Notes: a model not told the origin generated them from the sequence alone. 9,759 nt of DNA from an uncultured Rhodanobacter sp. (GCA_903827735.1 CAIKJM010000171.1:1-9759), one strand, 5' to 3'; numbered from the stretch's first letter, positions 1-7,640 are shown. Made by a program: numbers and translations.

Positions 1-882
1 CGCGCCGGCGCGCTGGTGGCCGCACAGAAGCTTCGCCCCACCGTGTCCAGCATGGACCAGAGCCAGTGGGAAAAAATCACCGCGCCGGTGCCATTCGTAC
101 GCGATCCGTCGGTGCTGACGGCCAGCGCGAAAGCTTCCAACCAGCTCGATACCTATTCGCTGATGCGCGAGCGCACGCGGGTGCTGGCCGACGATGCGTC
201 CAAGGTGGCGATCTACTACGCCTCCAATCTGAAAAACCAGTTCGGCTTCGATACGCCGGCCACGCGCTACGGTTACGCGCTGGCGCTGACGCGCAGCGGC
301 CGCGGCGCACAGGCAATCGAGCAACTGCAGCCGCTGCTACAGTCGAACGGCGGCAACATGATCCTGAAACTAGCGCTAGCCGATGCGCGCCTGCAGGCCG
401 GCCAGCGGGGCGCCGCGCTGGCCTTGTATGAGGAGCTGACCACGCAGTCGCCACGCAATCGTGCGGTAGCACTGGCCTACGCCGATGCGCTCGTCGCCCG
501 TGGCGACAAGGCGCAGGCCACACAGGCAGCGAATCTGCTGCGGCCACTGCTGGACAACGCCGACGAGCCGGAAATCTACAGCGCCTACGCGCGTGCCAGT
601 GAAAAAGCCGGCGACAGCGTGCGCGCCGGAGAGGCCTTTGCCGATGCCAGCTACTACGCCGGCCGCCCGTTCGATGCGATGGAACAGCTAAAGCGGATGC
701 TCAAGCGCACCGACCTGGACTACTACGCCCGGGTACGCATCCAGTCGCGTATCAGCCAGCTGACTCCCCTAGTGATGGAACTGCACAAGCGCCGGATCAG
801 CACCGACGACAATCCCGATGGTCGGCAGCAACCGGGGCAGAATCAGCTGTGCGGTGCCCGCGTCTGCTTCGGCGCGCGCTGA
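1..882 (+). CDS. BepA/YfgC-like M48 family periplasmic metalloprotease, C-terminal part (5' end outside window)
   Basis: The frame is open from base 1 to a TGA at 880-882, giving 293 residues with no convincing internal start, so the gene begins upstream. The visible part is helical and alanine-rich. It starts with a linker containing SLMRERTRVL (about residues 54-63), typical of the junction after an M48 peptidase domain. TPR-like helix pairs follow from about residue 80 to 250 (for example YGYALALTRSG and ALYEELTTQSPRN). BepA proteins are periplasmic proteases and chaperones that promote LptD and BAM-dependent outer-membrane assembly, and the TPR half binds the partners. The zinc-binding HExxH motif would lie upstream, so activity cannot be judged here. 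The last ~20 residues form a polar tail after DNPDGR with two cysteines (C284 and C289 of the fragment). A generic TPR protein is the main alternative. The next gene, phoB, starts 152 bases downstream, so separate transcription is likely. Confidence 0.8.
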   Translation, partial: RAGALVAAQKLRPTVSSMDQSQWEKITAPVPFVRDPSVLTASAKASNQLDTYSLMRERTRVLADDASKVAIYYASNLKNQFGFDTPATRYGYALALTRSGRGAQAIEQLQPLLQSNGGNMILKLALADARLQAGQRGAALALYEELTTQSPRNRAVALAYADALVARGDKAQATQAANLLRPLLDNADEPEIYSAYARASEKAGDSVRAGEAFADASYYAGRPFDAMEQLKRMLKRTDLDYYARVRIQSRISQLTPLVMELHKRRISTDDNPDGRQQPGQNQLCGARVCFGAR

Positions 883-968
883 CCAAGGCTGCGCGCGAGT
901 CAGCGCCCTGCCCCAATTGGCCGCGCTTCGTGACAATCCGGCACGGTTGGACTAGAACTAAGTGACCC

Positions 969-1005
969 ATGTCATCGACACGTAACATTGATGGGTTGCA
1001 ATACT
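969..1005 (+). promoter_or_regulatory. Candidate phoB promoter with a Pho-box-like site
   Basis: ATGTCAT at 969-975 matches the Pho half-site CTGTCAT in 6 of 7 positions. After a 4-base spacer, ACGTAAC at 980-986 matches in 4 of 7 if the last position may be C or T. A -10-like AATACT (4 of 6 to TATAAT) sits at 1000-1005, 13 bases further on, about where a PhoB-activated promoter would have it. The site lies 30-66 bases ahead of the chosen GTG start. The second half-site is weak, so this is a candidate only. It would imply PhoB autoregulation, as known in enterobacteria. Confidence 0.35.
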
Positions 1006-1034
1006 CTCGTCATAAGCCACCGGCAGACCACCGC

Positions 1035-1724
1035 GTGCACAAGCGCATTTTGATCGTTGAAGATGAAGTCTCGATTCGCGAGATGATCGCCTTTGCCCTG
1101 CGCAAGGCTGGCATGGACGCCATGCAGGCGGCCGACGCGCGGGCGGCACAGCTAGCCATTGCCGAGCAGGTGCCCGACCTGATCCTGCTCGACTGGATGC
1201 TTCCCGGCACCAGCGGTCTGGAGCTGGCGAGGCGCATGCGCAAGGAAGAACTCAGCCGCGAGATACCGATCATCATGCTCACCGCGCGCGGTGAGGAGAT
1301 GGACCGGGTCAACGGGCTGGAAGCCGGCGTCGACGACTACGTGGTCAAACCTTTCTCGACGCGCGAGCTGATTGCCCGCATCAAGGCCGTGCTGCGTCGC
1401 AGCCAGGGTGACGACGGTTCGGGCATGGTCGAACTCGGCGGCCTGCGCATCGACGGCCCCGCGCATCGCGTGTTTGCTGGCGAAGACGCGGTGCCGATCG
1501 GCCCGACCGAATATCGCCTGCTGTACTTTTTTATGACCCACCCGGAGCGCGTGTACTCGCGCACGCAGCTGCTCGATCACGTATGGGGCGGCAGCGTTTA
1601 CGTGGAGGAGCGCACGGTCGACGTGCACATCCGCCGCCTGCGTAAGACGCTGGAGCCGTGGAAGCTGGACGAGATGGTGCAGACCGTACGCGGCACCGGC
1701 TACCGGTTTTCCGTCAGCGCCTGA
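1035..1724 (+). CDS. phoB: Phosphate regulon response regulator PhoB
   Basis: This is an OmpR/PhoB-type response regulator of 229 residues, the usual PhoB length. It has a receiver domain (about 3-122) and a winged-helix DNA-binding domain (about 132-227). The acidic pocket E9, D10 and E11, phosphoacceptor D53 (LLDWMLPG), T83 (MLTARGEE) and K105 (VVKPFS) fall at the same positions as in E. coli PhoB. The winged helix shows GPTEYRLL, the recognition segment VEERTVDVHIRRLRK and the terminal wing VRGTGYRF. PhoB is phosphorylated by PhoR under phosphate limitation and then binds Pho boxes with sigma-70 RNA polymerase. The GTG at 1035 is chosen because it aligns the N-terminus with PhoB (start-HKRILIVEDE). 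An in-frame ATG at 969 would add 22 unconserved residues and overlaps the promoter candidate. No strong ribosome binding site is visible. phoR follows 127 bases later. Confidence 0.95.
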   Translation: MHKRILIVEDEVSIREMIAFALRKAGMDAMQAADARAAQLAIAEQVPDLILLDWMLPGTSGLELARRMRKEELSREIPIIMLTARGEEMDRVNGLEAGVDDYVVKPFSTRELIARIKAVLRRSQGDDGSGMVELGGLRIDGPAHRVFAGEDAVPIGPTEYRLLYFFMTHPERVYSRTQLLDHVWGGSVYVEERTVDVHIRRLRKTLEPWKLDEMVQTVRGTGYRFSVSA

Positions 1725-1784
1725 AGCGGTGCATGGCTGAGCCGAAGATGCTCTGCCCAGTTGCGATGGCACGGCTGGCCGGGG

Positions 1785-1804
1785 TTGCGGTAACGCAAGC
1801 TTTT
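1785..1804 (+). other. Hairpin with GUAA tetraloop and short U run between phoB and phoR
   Basis: TTGCG (1785-1789), loop GTAA (1790-1793) and CGCAA (1794-1798) form a perfect 5-bp stem closed by a GNRA-class tetraloop, followed by GC and four Ts (1801-1804). It lies in the 127-base gap between the phoB stop and the phoR start. It could be a weak intercistronic terminator, an RNA-processing or stability element, or chance. The stem is too short for a strong intrinsic terminator. Confidence 0.3.
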
Positions 1805-1851
1805 GCCGATGCTGGCCGCCCGGCCTGCAAAGCCTTCCAGCCAAACGCGTG

Positions 1852-3123
1852 ATGGCAACATCTGCTGACCCATCGTTCCGCAAATTATCGATAGCTCTAG
1901 CGGCAGCATTAGCCGTGGGCGCGCTACTGGGCTGGATTGCCGGCGGCCATGCCGCTACCGGCGTGGCGCTTGTCGCGCTTTTCGAAGTCGTCTTGCTGCT
2001 GACTCGAATTCGTCATCAAACGCAGCCCATCATGCCCGCACCCGCTGGCGTCAGCCCTCTACAGCATGACCGTTTCATGACACGTTCCCGACGTATAGCC
2101 TCCAGCCTGCGTGATTTACGCAACGCCGCCAGCCAACTTCCCGATGCGGTGGTGCTGCTCGATCAGCAGCAGCAGGTGCGCTGGTTCAACCACGCCGCCG
2201 AGAACCTGCTGGGCCTGCGTCGCCCGCGCGACCGCGGCGTACTGCTGCACCAGCGGCTGGCCTCGTCCGACCTTTCCGGCTGGTTGCAGGACGGTGCGCT
2301 GGAGCCTATCAACGACGTCATGGCTCCGGGTCATCCGGAAAGCCAGCTCAACGTCAGCATGCTGCCGTTCGGCCGCCGCCAGCACCTGCTGCTGGCGAGA
2401 GATATCAGCCATCTGAACCGGCTGGAGCAAATTCGCCGCGACTTCGTCGCCAACGTCTCGCACGAGCTGCGCACGCCGCTGACGGTCATCCACGGCTACC
2501 TCGAACTGATCGATCCGGAAGACGTGCCCGAGCTGGCGTCGGTGCTCGGCGAGATGCGTGCGCAGTCCAAGCGCATGGGTCAGATCGTGGAAGATCTGCT
2601 GACGCTGTCGCGACTGGAAACCCAGCACCAGATCGCCGACGAACGCGTGCCGATGGCCTCCCTGCTGGCGACCGTGCGCAAAGAGGCCGAGGCGCTCAGT
2701 CAGGGCCGGCATCAGATCGCGCTGGAGTCCACTGCGGAAGCCGACCTGCTTGGCTCGCCGAAGGACCTGCACAGCGCGCTGTCGAACCTGGTCAGCAACG
2801 CCGTGCGCTACACGCCGATCGGCGGCAGCATTACCATCCGCTGGCGGCGCACGCCGCTGGGCGCGGCGTATTCGGTCACCGATACCGGCTTCGGCATTCC
2901 GGCCTCGCATATTGCACGACTGACCGAGCGCTTTTACCGGATCTCCTCCAGCCGTTCGCGCGATAGCGGCGGCACGGGACTGGGACTGTCAATCGTCAAG
3001 CACGTGCTGAACCTGCATCAGGCGCAGCTGCAGATCGAAAGCACGCCGGGCGTGGGCTCAACCTTTGCCTGCCATTTCGGCAACGCACGCCTGCTTACCG
3101 CGGGCGGCAGCGACGAGAGCTGA
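1852..3123 (+). CDS. phoR: Phosphate regulon sensor histidine kinase PhoR
   Basis: This 423-residue membrane histidine kinase is close to the E. coli PhoR length. Two hydrophobic segments (about residues 13-32 and 35-52) are separated by only a few residues, so there is no real periplasmic sensor domain, as in other PhoR proteins that sense through the Pst/PhoU complex. A PAS-like domain follows (about 95-185, LPDAVVLLDQQQQVRWFN). Next is the DHp helix with the phosphorylated H204 in NVSHELRTPL. The ATPase domain has N-box N312 and N316, G1 DTGFGI (344-349), F-box RFYR (360-363) and G2 GTGLGL (374-379). All catalytic boxes are intact. PhoR phosphorylates PhoB when phosphate is scarce and dephosphorylates it otherwise. 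The start is either GTG at 1849 or the adjacent ATG at 1852; I take the ATG. Neither has a clear ribosome binding site. ppk follows 54 bases after the stop. Confidence 0.94.
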   Translation: MATSADPSFRKLSIALAAALAVGALLGWIAGGHAATGVALVALFEVVLLLTRIRHQTQPIMPAPAGVSPLQHDRFMTRSRRIASSLRDLRNAASQLPDAVVLLDQQQQVRWFNHAAENLLGLRRPRDRGVLLHQRLASSDLSGWLQDGALEPINDVMAPGHPESQLNVSMLPFGRRQHLLLARDISHLNRLEQIRRDFVANVSHELRTPLTVIHGYLELIDPEDVPELASVLGEMRAQSKRMGQIVEDLLTLSRLETQHQIADERVPMASLLATVRKEAEALSQGRHQIALESTAEADLLGSPKDLHSALSNLVSNAVRYTPIGGSITIRWRRTPLGAAYSVTDTGFGIPASHIARLTERFYRISSSRSRDSGGTGLGLSIVKHVLNLHQAQLQIESTPGVGSTFACHFGNARLLTAGGSDES

Positions 3124-3169
3124 ACTCCCTGATCGCACCATGTGTATTTGGCCGGCAGCATGGGCCAGA

Positions 3170-3179
3170 ATGACGTCAT
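3170..3179. promoter_or_regulatory. ATGACGTCAT palindrome at the ppk start
   Basis: This is a perfect 10-bp palindrome whose last two bases are the AT of the chosen ppk ATG (3178). Nine of its bases recur at 5323-5331 in the ppx leader. It could be an operator or coincidence. No known xanthomonad regulator with this site comes to mind. Confidence 0.2.
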
Positions 3180-5286
3180 GCCACGTCGCTCACCTGCCCC
3201 CTCACCACCGATCGAGCCATCGCCGATCGATTTGAGTGCACCCCATCTCTATCTGAGCAGCGAACTGGCTACGCTGGAATTCAATTTTCGCGTGCTGGCA
3301 ATGGCGCGCGACATGTCGGTGCCGATACTCGAACGACTGCGTTATCTGAGTATCGTAGCCAACAACCTCGACGAATTTTTCGAAGTGCGCGTGGCAATGC
3401 TCAAGCATCACCACGCCTACGGCACGTCGGCGCCGGGACCGGACGGCATCACGTCGGGCGAATTGCTCTCGAGAATTCGCAAGCGCGCGCTTGAACTGGT
3501 CACCGAGCAGTTCACGACCTGGCAGGAACACCTCATTCCACAGCTCGACGCGCACAACGTGCGCGTACTAACGCGCACGCAGTGGACGCCAAAACAGCGC
3601 CGCTGGTTGCAGGGCTATTTCGAACACGAGGTGCTGCCGGTGCTGTCGCCGCTGGGGCTTGATCCCTCGCACCCGTTTCCGCGCATTCTCAACAAGACGC
3701 TGAATATCGCGGTGGTGCTGAAGGGCCGCGACGCGTTCGGCCACGAAGGCCATATGGCCCTGGTGCGCGCGCCACGCTCGCTGCCGCGGATCATCCGCGT
3801 GCCCGACGAGGTCAGCGGCGACGGCGATCACTTCGTGTTTCTGGCCGAGCTCCTGCAGGCGTTCACCGACCTGATGTTTCCCGGCTTCAAGGTGGTTGGC
3901 TCGTACCAGTTCCGCGTCACGCGCAACAGCGAGTTGATCGTCGAGGAGGCCGAAGTGGAAAACCTGGCTCACGCGCTGAGCGAGGAGCTGATCGGCCGCG
4001 GCTACGCGCGTCCGGTGCGGCTGGAAATCGCCAACGATTGCCCGAAGGCGATCACCGCGATGCTGACGCGCAACTTCGAGCTCGAGGACACCGACGTGTA
4101 CCGCTGCGATGGCCCGGTCAATATCATTCGCGCGCAGCTGATCTATGATCTGCTCGATCGGCCCGAACTGAAGTTTCCCCGCTTCAATCCACAGCTGCCG
4201 GCGGCGCTCGACGGGGCGAAGAACAAGTTCGACCTGATCAGCCAGCGCGACGTGCTGCTGCATCACCCGTATCAAAGCTTTGCCGCCGTGGTGGATCTGC
4301 TGCGCCAGGCCAGCCTCGATCCGCAGGTGCTGGCGATCAAGCAGACGCTGTACCGCGCGGGTGAGGACACCCCGTTGGTCGGCCTGCTGATCGACGCGGC
4401 CCGCAACGGCAAGGACGTGACCGTCGTGATCGAGCTGCGCGCGCGCTTCGACGAAGCGGCCAATATCCAGCTCGCCGTGCGCCTGCAGGAGGCTGGCGTG
4501 CAGGTGGTCTACGGCGTGGTCGGCTACAAGACCCACGCCAAGATGATGCTGATCGTGCGGCGCGAAGGCGACGGGCTACGCCGCTACGCGCACCTGTCGA
4601 CCGGCAACTATCACCAGATCAACAGCCGCACCTACACCGACATTGGCCTGATGACGGCCAACCCGGCCATCGGCGAAGACCTGCATAAGATCTTCCAGCA
4701 GCTGTCCGGCCTAGGGCCGATGATCAAGCTCAACTGCCTGCTGCATTCGCCATTCACGCTGTACACCGGCCTGGTCGCCAAGATCGAGCGCGAAACCGCC
4801 CACGCGAAAGCCGGCCGGCCGGCGCGCATCGTGGCCAAGCTCAACGCGATGAACGAGTCGCACGTGATCGAGGCGCTGTATCGCGCCTCGCAGGCCGGCG
4901 TGGAAATCGACCTGATCGTGCGCGGTGCCTGCACGCTGCGGCCGGGTCTGCCCGGCATCTCCGAGCGCATTCGGGTGCGCTCGATCATCGGCCGTTTTCT
5001 CGAGCACAGCCGCGTGTACTGGTTCGCCAACAACGACGAACCGGAGCTGTACTGCGCCAGCGCCGACTGGATGGCGCGCAATCTGATGCGCCGCATCGAG
5101 ATTGCTTTTCCCATCCTCGACGCCGAACTCTCGGCCCGCGTGTTCGAAGAAACGCTGGCCGGCAGCCTAGCCGACAACACGCAGGCCTGGCTGCTCGATA
5201 GCGACGGCAGCTATACGCGCGCCGAGCCCGGCAACCATCCGCCTTTTAGCGCGCAGCAGAGCCTGCTCGATCGCTATTGCCCGTGA
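3178..5286 (+). CDS. ppk1: Polyphosphate kinase PPK1
   Basis: This 702-residue protein has the normal PPK1 length. PPK1 reversibly transfers the gamma phosphate of ATP onto polyphosphate. The usual order of four domains is visible: N domain (about 27-125, LSSELATLEFNFRVL and LSIVANNLDEFFEVR), head domain (about 126-330), and two phospholipase-D-like C domains (about 335-505 and 515-690). The histidine that becomes phosphorylated is H453 in GYKTHAKMML. The second conserved histidine is H610 in RFLEHSRVYWF. TYTDIGLMTA and DWMARNLMRRIE are also intact. The first 20 or so residues are proline/serine-rich and probably disordered. ATG 3178 is preferred; in-frame ATG 3160 and GTG 3142 would add 6 or 12 residues, and none has a strong ribosome binding site. 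The 54-base gap after phoR suggests co-transcription with phoBR, placing polyphosphate synthesis under phosphate control. Confidence 0.96.
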   Translation: MPRRSPAPSPPIEPSPIDLSAPHLYLSSELATLEFNFRVLAMARDMSVPILERLRYLSIVANNLDEFFEVRVAMLKHHHAYGTSAPGPDGITSGELLSRIRKRALELVTEQFTTWQEHLIPQLDAHNVRVLTRTQWTPKQRRWLQGYFEHEVLPVLSPLGLDPSHPFPRILNKTLNIAVVLKGRDAFGHEGHMALVRAPRSLPRIIRVPDEVSGDGDHFVFLAELLQAFTDLMFPGFKVVGSYQFRVTRNSELIVEEAEVENLAHALSEELIGRGYARPVRLEIANDCPKAITAMLTRNFELEDTDVYRCDGPVNIIRAQLIYDLLDRPELKFPRFNPQLPAALDGAKNKFDLISQRDVLLHHPYQSFAAVVDLLRQASLDPQVLAIKQTLYRAGEDTPLVGLLIDAARNGKDVTVVIELRARFDEAANIQLAVRLQEAGVQVVYGVVGYKTHAKMMLIVRREGDGLRRYAHLSTGNYHQINSRTYTDIGLMTANPAIGEDLHKIFQQLSGLGPMIKLNCLLHSPFTLYTGLVAKIERETAHAKAGRPARIVAKLNAMNESHVIEALYRASQAGVEIDLIVRGACTLRPGLPGISERIRVRSIIGRFLEHSRVYWFANNDEPELYCASADWMARNLMRRIEIAFPILDAELSARVFEETLAGSLADNTQAWLLDSDGSYTRAEPGNHPPFSAQQSLLDRYCP

Positions 5287-5322
5287 GGTTTTTCACGCGT
5301 GCCAACTTCCTAGCGGCCATGC

Positions 5323-5331
5323 ATGACGTCA
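5323..5331. promoter_or_regulatory. Second copy of the ATGACGTCA sequence, in the ppx leader
   Basis: ATGACGTCA here contains the palindrome TGACGTCA (5324-5331), about 52 bases ahead of the ppx GTG, in the 97-base ppk-ppx gap. The same nine bases occur at 3170-3178, immediately before ppk. The different distances to the two starts weaken an operator interpretation. Confidence 0.2.
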
Positions 5332-5370
5332 GCCTCACGCGAGCGTGCGAGAATCCCCGTTCACTCGATC

Positions 5371-5377
5371 AGGGAGG
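5371..5377 (+). promoter_or_regulatory. Ribosome binding site fixing the ppx start
   Basis: AGGGAGG lies 6 bases ahead of GTG 5384 and is the strongest Shine-Dalgarno sequence noticed in the window. It favours GTG 5384 over the upstream in-frame GTG at 5345, which has no such site. Confidence 0.75.
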
Positions 5378-5383
5378 CTTGAC

Positions 5384-6901
5384 GTGAGTCCAGCCGATGC
5401 CACACCGATCCGCGACGGCGAACTGATTGCCGCGGTGGACATGGGTTCCAACAGCTTCCACATGGTGGTCGCGCGGATGGAACATGGCGAACCCCGCGTG
5501 ATCGATCGGCTGCGCGAAAGCGTGCGGATGGCCGCCGGCTTGCGCGCCGACGGTACGCTGGACGCCGAGCGCCGCGCCCGCGCGATGAACTGCCTGGCGC
5601 GCTTCGGCCAGCGCATCGCCGGCCTGCCCTCGCTGCGCGTGCGCGCGGTAGCCACCAACACCGTACGCCGGCTCGCATCGCCGCAGACGTTTCTGACCGC
5701 CGCCGAAGCGGCGCTCGGCCATCCCATCGAGGTGGTTTCCGGCCGCGAGGAAGGCCGGCTGATTTTTCTCGGCGCCGCGCACGATCTGCCCGCCTCGCGC
5801 GAGCCGCGGCTGATCATCGACGTCGGCGGCGGCAGCACCGAGTTCATCATCGGCCGCGGCCTGGCGCCGCTGCATACCGAAAGCGTGCAGGCCGGCTGCA
5901 TCGCCTCGACGCTGCGCTTTTTCCCCGGCGGCAAGCTCACGCGCAAGCGCTGGCAGCGCGCGCGCAGCGAAATCGGCGTATTGCTGCAGCAGTTCGATGA
6001 GGACTATCGCGAAGCCGGCTGGCAGGACGCCTACGGATCGTCCGGCACGGCCAAGTCGATTGGCGCCGTGGTGCAGGCGATGAAATTCTCCGACGACGGC
6101 ATAACTCCCGCCTCGCTGGCATCCCTGCGCGAAGCCATTCTGGAACAAGGCCAGATCAGCCTGCTGAAGCTGCCCGGCCTGGTCGAGGACCGCACCGCCG
6201 TCTTTGCGGGCGGCGTGGTGATTTTCGAGGCCGCGTTTGCGGCGCTCGGCATCGAACGGCTGCGCGTGTGCGAAAGCTCGATGCGCGAAGGGCTGATGTG
6301 GGATCTGATCGGCCGCGCCGGCGGCAGCGACCCACGCACCGCCAGTATCGATGCGCTGGCGACCCGCTACGGCGTGGATCGCGCACAGGCCCGACGGGTC
6401 GAGTCCACCGCGCTGATGCTGTTCGATCAGGTGGCCAAGGCGTGGAAGCTCGATGCCGACGCGCGGGAATGGCTGTCGTGGGCCGCGCGCGTGCATGAAA
6501 TCGGCCTCGCCATCGCGCACAGCCAGCATCACCATCATGGTGCCTACATCCTGCGCCACGCCGACCTGGCGGGCTTTTCGCGGCAGGAGCAGCAGCTGCT
6601 CGCTGCGGTGGTCGAAATGCATCGGCGCAAGCCGGACAAGGCGCTGATCCTCACGCTACCCGTGCGCTACCGCGCGCTGGCGCGCTATACCACTGCCCTG
6701 CTGCGCCTGGCCGTGCTGTTTCGACGCGCGCGGCGGGCCGAGTCGCTGCCGCCGATGCGCGTGGCCGCCACCAGCCAAAAACTGCGCGTCACCCTGCCAC
6801 TGGCATGGTTCGAGCAACATCCACTCAGCGAATCCGACCTGCAGCAGGAGCAGTCGCCGATGGCTGAGCTAGGACTGAAGCTGGATCTGTCAAGCAGCTG
6901 A
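5384..6901 (+). CDS. ppx: Exopolyphosphatase, Ppx/GppA family
   Basis: This 505-residue protein belongs to the Ppx/GppA phosphatases of the ASKHA fold and releases terminal phosphate from polyphosphate (Ppx) or converts pppGpp to ppGpp (GppA). The first phosphate-binding loop is AAVDMGSNSFH (about 16-26). The catalytic glutamate region is SGREEGRLIFLG (119-130; E122 or E123). The second phosphate loop is DVGGGSTEF (146-154), and an adenosine-type motif YGSSGTAKSIG lies at about 218-228. The C-terminal half carries the HD-like helical domain with VHEIGLAIAHS (370-380) and a run of four histidines (382-385). Its full length with the C-terminal domain is typical of gammaproteobacterial Ppx. Position directly after ppk favours exopolyphosphatase over GppA, but sequence alone does not separate them. 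The start is GTG 5384, supported by AGGGAGG six bases upstream. The 97-base gap to ppk allows co-transcription or a separate promoter. Confidence 0.93.
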   Translation: MSPADATPIRDGELIAAVDMGSNSFHMVVARMEHGEPRVIDRLRESVRMAAGLRADGTLDAERRARAMNCLARFGQRIAGLPSLRVRAVATNTVRRLASPQTFLTAAEAALGHPIEVVSGREEGRLIFLGAAHDLPASREPRLIIDVGGGSTEFIIGRGLAPLHTESVQAGCIASTLRFFPGGKLTRKRWQRARSEIGVLLQQFDEDYREAGWQDAYGSSGTAKSIGAVVQAMKFSDDGITPASLASLREAILEQGQISLLKLPGLVEDRTAVFAGGVVIFEAAFAALGIERLRVCESSMREGLMWDLIGRAGGSDPRTASIDALATRYGVDRAQARRVESTALMLFDQVAKAWKLDADAREWLSWAARVHEIGLAIAHSQHHHHGAYILRHADLAGFSRQEQQLLAAVVEMHRRKPDKALILTLPVRYRALARYTTALLRLAVLFRRARRAESLPPMRVAATSQKLRVTLPLAWFEQHPLSESDLQQEQSPMAELGLKLDLSSS

Positions 6902-6974
6902 GCAAGCGGCTTTCATGAACCATGCCGGCTGCGTGCGCGTATCATGTCGGCACGCCAAAAAACGCCCGACACTC

Positions 6975-7631
6975 ATGCTCAAATCTCTGCTCGCCACCCT
7001 GATGCTTCTCGCGCCACTGGCGCTGCCCGCACAAGCCGCCCAGCCTGCGCCCGCCGCTGTCGCAGCGGCGCCGGACGTGGTTCTGCATACCTCACAGGGC
7101 GACATCACCGTCGCACTGTATCCGGACAAGGCCCCCAAGAGCGTGGCCAATTTTCTGCAATATGTGCGCGACGGATTCTACGACGGCACGGTATTCCATC
7201 GGGCGATTCCCGGCTATCTCGTCCAGGGCGGCCTCTACACCCGCGATTTGCAGCCTAAGCGCACGCGTTCGGCGGTGGCCAGCGAAGCGGACAACGGCCT
7301 ATCCAATCTGCGCGGTACGCTGGTCGTGGCTCGCGGCGCCGATCCGAACTCCGGCACGTCGCAGTTCTTTTTCAACCTGGTCGACAACCGTCGGCTGGAT
7401 TTCACCGGCAACCAGAGCAGCCTGACCTGGGGCTACACGGTCTTCGGCAAGGTCATCAAGGGCATGGACGTGGTCGACAAGATCGCGGCGCTGCCCACGC
7501 GCGGGCTGGGTCCGTTCGCCGCCGATGTACCCAATCCGCTGGTGGTGATCAACAGCGCCCGCGTCGTGGGCGAAGAGTCCACCGTCGACGACGCCGCCGC
7601 GGCGCCGGCTAAGAAAGCCACAAAGCATTAA
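6975..7631 (+). CDS. Secreted cyclophilin-type peptidyl-prolyl cis-trans isomerase (PpiA-like)
   Basis: This 218-residue protein has a Sec signal peptide (residues 1 to about 21: MLKS, a leucine/alanine-rich core, then a LPAQA-type cleavage site) and a cyclophilin domain (about 34-198). It isomerises X-Pro bonds, here most likely in the periplasm. Key motifs are FHRAIPGYLVQGG (74-86; catalytic R76 and Q84), RGTLVVARGADPNSGTSQFFFNLVDN (split across 113-138) and GYTVFGKVIKGMDVVDKI (153-170). The bulky aromatic usually found at the position after IPG is Tyr here. The tail after residue 200 is Ala/Lys-rich and likely disordered. ATG 6975 is preferred because the signal peptide starts there; an in-frame ATG at 6915 would put 20 charged, unconserved residues in front. 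No strong ribosome binding site is visible. lpxH begins 9 bases after the stop; a ppi-lpxH pair is also seen in E. coli (ppiB-lpxH), although that ppiB is cytoplasmic. Confidence 0.92.
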   Translation: MLKSLLATLMLLAPLALPAQAAQPAPAAVAAAPDVVLHTSQGDITVALYPDKAPKSVANFLQYVRDGFYDGTVFHRAIPGYLVQGGLYTRDLQPKRTRSAVASEADNGLSNLRGTLVVARGADPNSGTSQFFFNLVDNRRLDFTGNQSSLTWGYTVFGKVIKGMDVVDKIAALPTRGLGPFAADVPNPLVVINSARVVGEESTVDDAAAAPAKKATKH

Positions 7632-7640
7632 GGCTGCCCG

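Noticed and set aside
1152..1883. Open frame of 243 codons on the - strand over phoB and the phoB-phoR gap
   Set aside because: Overlaps the conserved PhoB domains on the other strand and has no recognisable features or promoter.
2116..2910. Open frame of 264 codons on the - strand inside phoR
   Set aside because: Same antisense artefact; phoR on the + strand has every histidine kinase box intact.
3568..4536. Open frame of 322 codons on the - strand inside ppk1
   Set aside because: Antisense shadow of a conserved PPK1 coding region; composition rich in His, Gln, Leu and Ala with no motif.
5282..5339. Inverted repeats around the ppk stop: CGTGA/TCACG (5282-5297) and CGTGAGG/CCTCACG (5282-5288 with 5333-5339)
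   Set aside because: The near stem is only 5 bp with a GGTTTT loop and no trailing U run, and the distant pair needs a 44-base loop; neither makes a convincing terminator.
6381..6560. Four-histidine run in Ppx (residues 382-385) as a possible special metal site
   Set aside because: It falls in the HD-like domain where family members already carry a histidine-containing HEIG...H...AYIL segment; I see it as lineage variation.
5369..6622. Long open frame (417 codons) on the - strand across ppx
   Set aside because: It lies wholly opposite a clearly conserved ppx gene, has the Ala/Arg/His/Gln-rich composition typical of antisense frames in GC-rich DNA, and shows no recognisable domain.
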